Source: Pseudomonadota bacterium (GTDB lineage: Bacteria > Pseudomonadota > Alphaproteobacteria > Rhizobiales > Xanthobacteraceae). From it: a stretch of 8,664 bases of DNA. The position numbers were made by a program, and so were the translations under genes. The first letter of the stretch is position 1, and each line of letters begins with the position of its first letter. The notes beneath the pieces are model-generated. The model did not search any database. It saw nothing but the letters and a program-made list of their open reading frames with translations, and was not told where the DNA came from. This document shows, piece by piece, positions 5,057 to 8,664 of this stretch. The DNA is taken from assembly GCA_023387555.1 (NCBI GenBank), contig JAEWHY010000239.1, positions 1-8,664 on the forward strand, written 5' to 3'.

Positions 5057-7371
5057 ACGTTCTCAATGCTCTGTTCATGACGGTGGCCACGCTGGTCGTG
5101 GCCATGCTGCAGGGCCTTGGCGGCGTCACCACGCCGATGCTGTTCATCGGGCTTGGCGTCGCCAACCTGATCGTGGCCGTGATTATCGCCTTCACCATGC
5201 CGACGCGGCCGTTCGCCGATGCGCTCTCCATTCTCTATCGCGCCTTCTTCCGCGCCGAGGTGCATGGGCTGGAAAACCTGCAGAAGGTGAATCAGCCGAA
5301 CGTCATTCTGGCGCTCAACCATGTGAGCTTCCTCGACGCCGGCATCGCACTTTCGCTGCTGGGCCGCGATCCGCTTTTTGCCATCGACACCACCATTGCG
5401 CAGAAATGGTGGGTGAAGCCGTTCGCGCGCTTCACCCGTGCCCTGCCGATCGATCCGCTGAAGCCGATGGCGACGCGGACGCTGATCCAGGCTGTGGCCA
5501 GCGGCGAGACCCTCATCATCTTCCCCGAGGGCCGGCTCACCATGACCGGCTCGCTGATGAAGGTCTATGACGGTGCCGGTCTGATTGCCGACAAGTCCGA
5601 TGCCATCATCGTTCCGATCCGCATCGAAGGACTTGAACGGTCCTATTTCACGCGGCTGATGGGATACCAGATCCGCAAGCAGCTGTTCCCCAAGCTGCGG
5701 GTCACGGTGCTCGAGCCGACCAAGCTCAAGCTCGATCCCGATCTGCGCGGCAAGGCGCGGCGGCGTGCGGCGGGCGCTGCGCTCTACGACATCATGTCTA
5801 ACATGATCTACGAGACCACGCGCACCGACCGCACCATCGTCGAGGCCCTGATCGAGGCCGCGAACGAGCACGGCATGAAGACGGTCGCGACCGAGGATCT
5901 GGTCACCGGGTCGCTGACCTACAAGCGGCTTCTGCTCGGCAGCCGCATCCTCGGCAAGAAGCTGATGCCGCTCGCCGAAGTCGGCAAGCCGCTGGGCGTG
6001 ATGTTGCCGAATGCCAATGGCGCCGTGGTCACGATCTTCGGATTGATGTCCGCCGGCCGGGTGCCGGCCATGATCAATTTCACCGCGGGTGCGACCAACA
6101 TCCTGGCCGGCTGCCGTGCCGCCGGCATCGACACGGTGGTCACCTCGCGTGCGTTCGTCGAGCGCGGCAAGCTCGAGCCGCTCGTCGAGAAGATGTCGGC
6201 GGGCGTGAAGTTCGTCTATCTCGAGGATGTGCGGGCCCAGGTCGGTCTGCTCGACAAGCTCGCCGGCATGCTCAGCTACAAGAAGCCGATCGTGGCGCGA
6301 AAGCCAGACGACTGGGCGGCGATCCTGTTCACATCCGGATCGGAGGGCGTGCCGAAAGGCGTGGTGCTGTCCCACCGGAACATCCTGACCAATGCCGCGC
6401 AGGCGCGCGCACGCATCGACTTCAACCGGACGGACAAGGTCTTCAACATCCTGCCGGTGTTTCATTCCTTCGGGCTGACGGTGGGCGTGATCCTGCCGAT
6501 CGTGTCTGGCGTGCCGATCTTCCTGTATCCGTCGCCACTGCATTATCGCACGGTGCCGGAACTGGTCTATGCCACCAACGCGACCATCATGTTCGGCACC
6601 GATACGTTCCTGAACGGCTATGCGCGTGCGGCGAACCCGTATGACTTCCGCTCGATCCGCTACATGCTGTCCGGTGCCGAGCCCGTGCGCGACTCGACGC
6701 GGCAGACCTATCTCGAGAAATTCGGCATCCGCATTCTGGAAGGCTATGGCGTCACCGAGACGGCGCCGGCACTCGCGCTGAATACGCCGATGTTCAACAA
6801 ATTCGGTACGGTCGGGCGGCTGTTCCCGGGCATGGAGGCGAGGCTCGAGAAGGTCGAGGGCGTCGACGAAGGCGGCCGGCTGTTCGTGAAGGGGCCGAAT
6901 GTCATGCTCGGCTATCTGCGCGCTGAGAATCCCGGCGTGCTCGAGCGGCCCGCGGAGGGCTGGCATGACACCGGTGACATCGTCACGATCGATGCGCAGG
7001 GCTTCATCAAGATCATGGGCCGCGCCAAGCGCTTCGCGAAGGTCGGCGGTGAAATGGTGTCGTTTGCCGCGGTCGAGGCGCTCGCCGGCGATCTGTGGCC
7101 GGATGCCGTTTCGGCGGTGGTTTCGGTGCCCGATGCCCGCAAAGGCGAGCGGCTCCTGCTCTATACCAACAACGACAAGGCGACGCGTGCCGACTTCATT
7201 GCCTATGCCCGTTTGCGTCATGCATCGGAGCTGATGATCCCGGCGGAAGTGATCGTCATGGAAAAGTTACCGATGCTGGGCTCCGGTAAGGTCGATCTCC
7301 TCACGCTCGCCAAGCAAGCCAGGGAGGAGCGGGCGCAGGCCGCGCAACCGCGGCCGGTGGTGAGCGCCTGA
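4906..7371 (+). CDS. aas: 3' part of the fusion: last MFS helices, PlsC acyltransferase and acyl-ACP synthetase domains
   Basis: This covers residues 340-1160 of the repaired protein. It begins with three hydrophobic helices (to about 435) that complete the MFS domain. The acyltransferase domain follows with the HX4D motif NHVSFLD (H478, D483) and FPEG (545-548). The AMP-forming domain spans about 650-1150. It has the P-loop TSGSEGVPKG (815-824), EGYGVTE (951-957), TGD with D1030, the hinge-region GRAKRFAKVGGE, and the catalytic lysine K1134 in GSGKVD. All catalytic motifs are intact and no further frameshift or stop is seen. That pattern argues for a recent mutation or a base-calling error and against an old, decaying gene. 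No start codon with a good ribosome binding site opens this fragment. The first in-frame ATGs (5077, 5104, 5197) lie within or just after the membrane helices, so independent translation is doubtful. Confidence 0.85.
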   Translation, partial: VEVFRTARGINVAIALAGLAIAGGLFIVPAFAAVQAWAGADRRARVVAAVNVLNALFMTVATLVVAMLQGLGGVTTPMLFIGLGVANLIVAVIIAFTMPTRPFADALSILYRAFFRAEVHGLENLQKVNQPNVILALNHVSFLDAGIALSLLGRDPLFAIDTTIAQKWWVKPFARFTRALPIDPLKPMATRTLIQAVASGETLIIFPEGRLTMTGSLMKVYDGAGLIADKSDAIIVPIRIEGLERSYFTRLMGYQIRKQLFPKLRVTVLEPTKLKLDPDLRGKARRRAAGAALYDIMSNMIYETTRTDRTIVEALIEAANEHGMKTVATEDLVTGSLTYKRLLLGSRILGKKLMPLAEVGKPLGVMLPNANGAVVTIFGLMSAGRVPAMINFTAGATNILAGCRAAGIDTVVTSRAFVERGKLEPLVEKMSAGVKFVYLEDVRAQVGLLDKLAGMLSYKKPIVARKPDDWAAILFTSGSEGVPKGVVLSHRNILTNAAQARARIDFNRTDKVFNILPVFHSFGLTVGVILPIVSGVPIFLYPSPLHYRTVPELVYATNATIMFGTDTFLNGYARAANPYDFRSIRYMLSGAEPVRDSTRQTYLEKFGIRILEGYGVTETAPALALNTPMFNKFGTVGRLFPGMEARLEKVEGVDEGGRLFVKGPNVMLGYLRAENPGVLERPAEGWHDTGDIVTIDAQGFIKIMGRAKRFAKVGGEMVSFAAVEALAGDLWPDAVSAVVSVPDARKGERLLLYTNNDKATRADFIAYARLRHASELMIPAEVIVMEKLPMLGSGKVDLLTLAKQAREERAQAAQPRPVVSA

Positions 7372-7398
7372 TCCGGTTCGTCGCTTTTTTGAAATCTG

Positions 7399-7427
7399 CG
7401 ATGTGGTGAATGGCATTCGCCACATCG
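7399..7427. repeat. 29-bp near-perfect palindrome after the aas-type gene
   Basis: The outer arms CGATGTGG (7399-7406) and CCACATCG (7420-7427) and the inner arms GAATG (7408-7412) and CATTC (7414-7418) are exact complements around the centre G7413. The only mismatch, T7407 with G7419, would be a G-U pair in plus-strand RNA. It begins 28 bases after the stop codon and nine bases after a T6 run (7385-7390). No T-run follows it on the plus strand. It could end or protect the aas transcript as a hairpin, serve as an operator for the terB-like gene, or be a dispersed palindromic element. Confidence 0.6.
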
Positions 7428-7428
7428 A

Positions 7429-7457
7429 TTCCCGAGCGATAGGCTTTCCCGAGCGAT
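7429..7457 (+). repeat. 12-bp direct repeat next to the palindrome
   Basis: TTCCCGAGCGAT occurs at 7429-7440 and 7446-7457, a 17-base period. AGGCTTT also recurs, at 7441-7447 and 7465-7471. The block starts two bases after the palindrome ends. A local duplication or paired protein-binding sites would both explain it. Confidence 0.55.
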
Positions 7458-7471
7458 TTGCGGAAGGCTTT

Positions 7472-7502
7472 GCCGCCTGCCGCTCTTGTCCACGGCGGTT
7501 TT
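7472..7502 (+). terminator. weak terminator-like hairpin upstream of the terB-like gene
   Basis: CCGCC (7473-7477) can pair with GGCGG (7494-7498), extended by G7472-T7499, and a run of four T follows at 7499-7502. The 16-base loop and the short T-run make it a poor intrinsic terminator. It is listed only as the best such candidate in the 275-base gap. Confidence 0.15.
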
Positions 7503-7646
7503 CAGCGTCGCGTGACGGCGCAGGGCCTGCCGTACAAGGAACCGCTGAGGGGCCGGACCGCCCGACATGACAAAACGGTCATCAGGCAATGCTTTACAAC
7601 GGCCTCCGCGGCAACCACATTGCACCAGCATCACATCTGAGGGCGC

Positions 7647-8120
7647 ATGCTTCAGCTTCTGAAGGATTTTTTGAACGAGGTCGGCATCGGGGAGAGGCCG
7701 GTCAGCCGCTTCAGCGAGAACGACTATCGCCTGGCTGCCGCCGCCTTGCTCATTCATGTGATGTCGATCGACGGCCAGGAAACACCCGCCGAACTGGACA
7801 CGCTGCACGAACTGCTCAAGCGCCAGTTCGCGCTCGATGATGATGCGGTCGAGGAATTGATCGCGGTCGCGACCGAGGCCGATCGCGAGGCTGTCGACCT
7901 TTATGGCTTCACCAGTCAGATCAACCGTTCGCTCGATGAGGATGGCCGCAAGCGCATCGTGAAGATGATGTGGGAGATGGTCTACGCCGACGGCCGGATG
8001 GACGAATTCGAGGACAATGTGGTCTGGCGCGCTTCGGATCTGCTCGGCATTTCGCAGCGCGACCGTGTCGAGATGCGTCGCGAGGTCGCCGAGGCGAGAA
8101 AGTCGCCGGGCGATGCCTGA
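7647..8120 (+). CDS. TerB-family (tellurite-resistance-like) protein
   Basis: A soluble, mostly helical protein of 157 residues. It shows the two related acidic segments of the TerB fold: AAALLIHVMSIDGQETPAEL (about 31-50, with D42) and MVYADGRMDEFED (111-123, with D115, D119, E120 and E122). Similar acidic residues bind metal in TerB of ter operons. Despite the name, stand-alone members like this one, without terC, terD or terE nearby, have no established function, and a role in tellurite resistance should not be assumed. The ATG at 7647 has TGAGGG only three bases upstream, which is close but usable. The stop codon lies inside the next gene, so the two are probably translationally coupled. 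Confidence 0.85.
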   Translation: MLQLLKDFLNEVGIGERPVSRFSENDYRLAAAALLIHVMSIDGQETPAELDTLHELLKRQFALDDDAVEELIAVATEADREAVDLYGFTSQINRSLDEDGRKRIVKMMWEMVYADGRMDEFEDNVVWRASDLLGISQRDRVEMRREVAEARKSPGDA

Positions 8121-8664
8121 GCCGATCGCACTGATCACCGGCGCATCGTCCGGGATCGGAGCTGAATTGGCGCGGGTGTTTGCCCGCAATGGACACCGTC
8201 TCGTTCTCGCGGCGCGCCGCACCGACCGTCTGGAGGCGCTGGCCGACGATCTCGCGAGCAGCGGCGGCCTTCGCCCTCTCGTCATCACGGTCGATCTGTC
8301 GCAAGCCGACGCCGGAGACCGGATCGCGGCGGCGCTCGACGCCGAAGGGCTTGAACCGCAATTCGTCGTCAACAATGCCGGTTTCGGACTGGCCGGAGCC
8401 GCGGCATCGCTGCCCCGGGCACGGCAGCTCGAGATGATCGACCTCAACGTCCGGACGCTGACCGACCTGTCGCTGCGTTTCGCTGATGCGCTTGAACGCA
8501 GGCGTGGCGGGTTGATGAATGTGGCGTCGGTCGCGGGCTTTCTGCCGGGGCCCAATCACGCTGTCTATTACGCGACCAAGGCTTACGTGGTGTCCTTCAC
8601 CGAAGCGTTGCACGAGGAATGGCGGCCGCGGAACATCCGCGTCACCACGCTGTGCCCGGGGCCG
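8113..8664 (+). CDS. short-chain dehydrogenase/reductase (SDR), cut by the window edge
   Basis: The first 184 residues of a classical SDR, an NAD(P)-dependent oxidoreductase with a Rossmann fold. Visible hallmarks are TGASSGIG (9-16) for the cofactor, NNAG (87-90), the catalytic serine S139 in VASVAG, the YxxxK pair Y152 and K156, and CPGP at the very edge. Arginines in AARR after the second strand hint at NADP(H) preference, which is inference. The substrate is unknown; the closest style I recall is the YMR226c/DltE-like SDR group with broad activity on small alcohols or hydroxy acids. The start ATG overlaps the previous gene by eight bases (ATGCCTGA), so they are likely one operon. The frame is open at 8664 and about 70-90 residues are probably missing. 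Confidence 0.9.
   Translation, partial: MPEPIALITGASSGIGAELARVFARNGHRLVLAARRTDRLEALADDLASSGGLRPLVITVDLSQADAGDRIAAALDAEGLEPQFVVNNAGFGLAGAAASLPRARQLEMIDLNVRTLTDLSLRFADALERRRGGLMNVASVAGFLPGPNHAVYYATKAYVVSFTEALHEEWRPRNIRVTTLCPGP

Larger units (their letters stand above)
3890..7371 (+). pseudogene. aas: fused LplT-PlsC-Aas acyl-[ACP]-phospholipid O-acyltransferase, split by a frameshift
   Basis: Read as one locus, this encodes an inner-membrane machine for phospholipid repair. An MFS flippase brings lysophospholipid, probably lysophosphatidylethanolamine, to the inner leaflet; an acyltransferase re-acylates it; and an AMP-forming synthetase charges ACP with fatty acid. In E. coli the first part is LplT and the others are Aas; here they form one chain. 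The reading frame moves back by one base at the C-run 4902-4905. Adding one C there restores a continuous 1160-residue protein with a smooth join (residues 338-344, A-P-V-E-V-F-R), and the whole is about the length I expect for such three-domain proteins. As given, translation stops at 5056. Sequencing error, a true mutation, or less likely recoding could explain it. ATG 3890 is preferred over TTG 3881; both have weak Shine-Dalgarno sites. Confidence 0.85.

Noticed and set aside
4870..7221. A 783-codon open frame on the minus strand opposite the aas-type gene.
   Set aside because: It has the low-complexity Arg/His/Gly composition typical of the antisense of a GC-rich gene. The plus strand carries intact acyltransferase and AMP-binding motifs.
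7360..7390. Intrinsic terminator at the T6 run after the aas-type gene.
   Set aside because: The only stems upstream of the T-run are four Watson-Crick pairs, or need two G-U pairs plus a six-base offset, so they do not make a convincing hairpin.
7567..7582. Small dyad ATGAC-N6-GTCAT.
   Set aside because: Five-base arms are expected by chance in a gap of this size.
7593..7621. TTTACA with CACATT at 17-base spacing as a promoter for the terB-like gene.
   Set aside because: The -35 match is good but the -10 matches only three of six positions, which is too weak to list as a feature.
7458..7640. A possible 60-residue gene in the gap before the terB-like gene.
   Set aside because: It has no Shine-Dalgarno site, its composition is mixed, and it includes the repeat-rich spacer. 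It looks like chance in GC-rich DNA.
7218..8555. A 445-codon open frame on the minus strand spanning the 7372-7646 gap.
   Set aside because: Most of it is opposite the TerB-like and SDR genes, and it continues through the palindrome. No domain is recognisable and no ribosome binding site is evident.

Overview
The window reads as ordinary chromosomal DNA from a high-GC alphaproteobacterium. The style of its genes suggests the Bradyrhizobium/Rhodopseudomonas side of the Hyphomicrobiales (Nitrobacteraceae or Xanthobacteraceae). That placement is inferred from protein style: the aminotransferase and the TerB-family protein, a two-TM 'QRAYVFL...WENTGTTP' membrane protein, and a fused LplT-PlsC-acyl-ACP synthetase are all typical of that group. 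I see no phage, transposon, CRISPR, rRNA or tRNA, and nothing I would call a new multi-gene system. No gene-free stretch exceeds 300 bases.

Layout from left to right: (1) 1-138 is a leader with a candidate promoter and a clean 17-bp palindrome lying on it. (2) 139-1320 (+) is a class I/II PLP aminotransferase. (3) 1359-1649 (+) is a small secreted protein of the MliC/PliC lysozyme-inhibitor family, probably in the same transcript. (4) 1654-2607 (-) is a ten-TM EamA/DMT transporter, convergent with (3) and separated from it by four bases. (5) A divergent intergenic region holds a candidate promoter for 2784-3743 (+), an uncharacterised two-TM protein. (6) 3890-7371 (+) is a large three-part phospholipid-repair gene: MFS lysophospholipid flippase, then PlsC-type acyltransferase, then AMP-forming acyl-ACP synthetase. 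In this sequence it is split by a one-base frameshift in a four-C run at 4902-4905. (7) 7372-7646 is intergenic and carries a 29-bp near-perfect palindrome and a 12-bp tandem direct repeat. (8) 7647-8120 (+) is a TerB-family protein. (9) 8113-8664 (+) is a short-chain dehydrogenase/reductase that overlaps (8) by eight bases and runs off the right edge.

Taken together, several genes concern the cell envelope: lysophospholipid uptake and re-acylation, a periplasmic lysozyme-inhibitor-like protein, and two membrane proteins. The neighbours otherwise look like separate small transcription units and not one pathway. The points most worth checking are the frameshift in the aas-type fusion, the loss of two family-typical residues in the MliC-like protein, and three palindromes in intergenic regions, two of which overlap candidate promoters.
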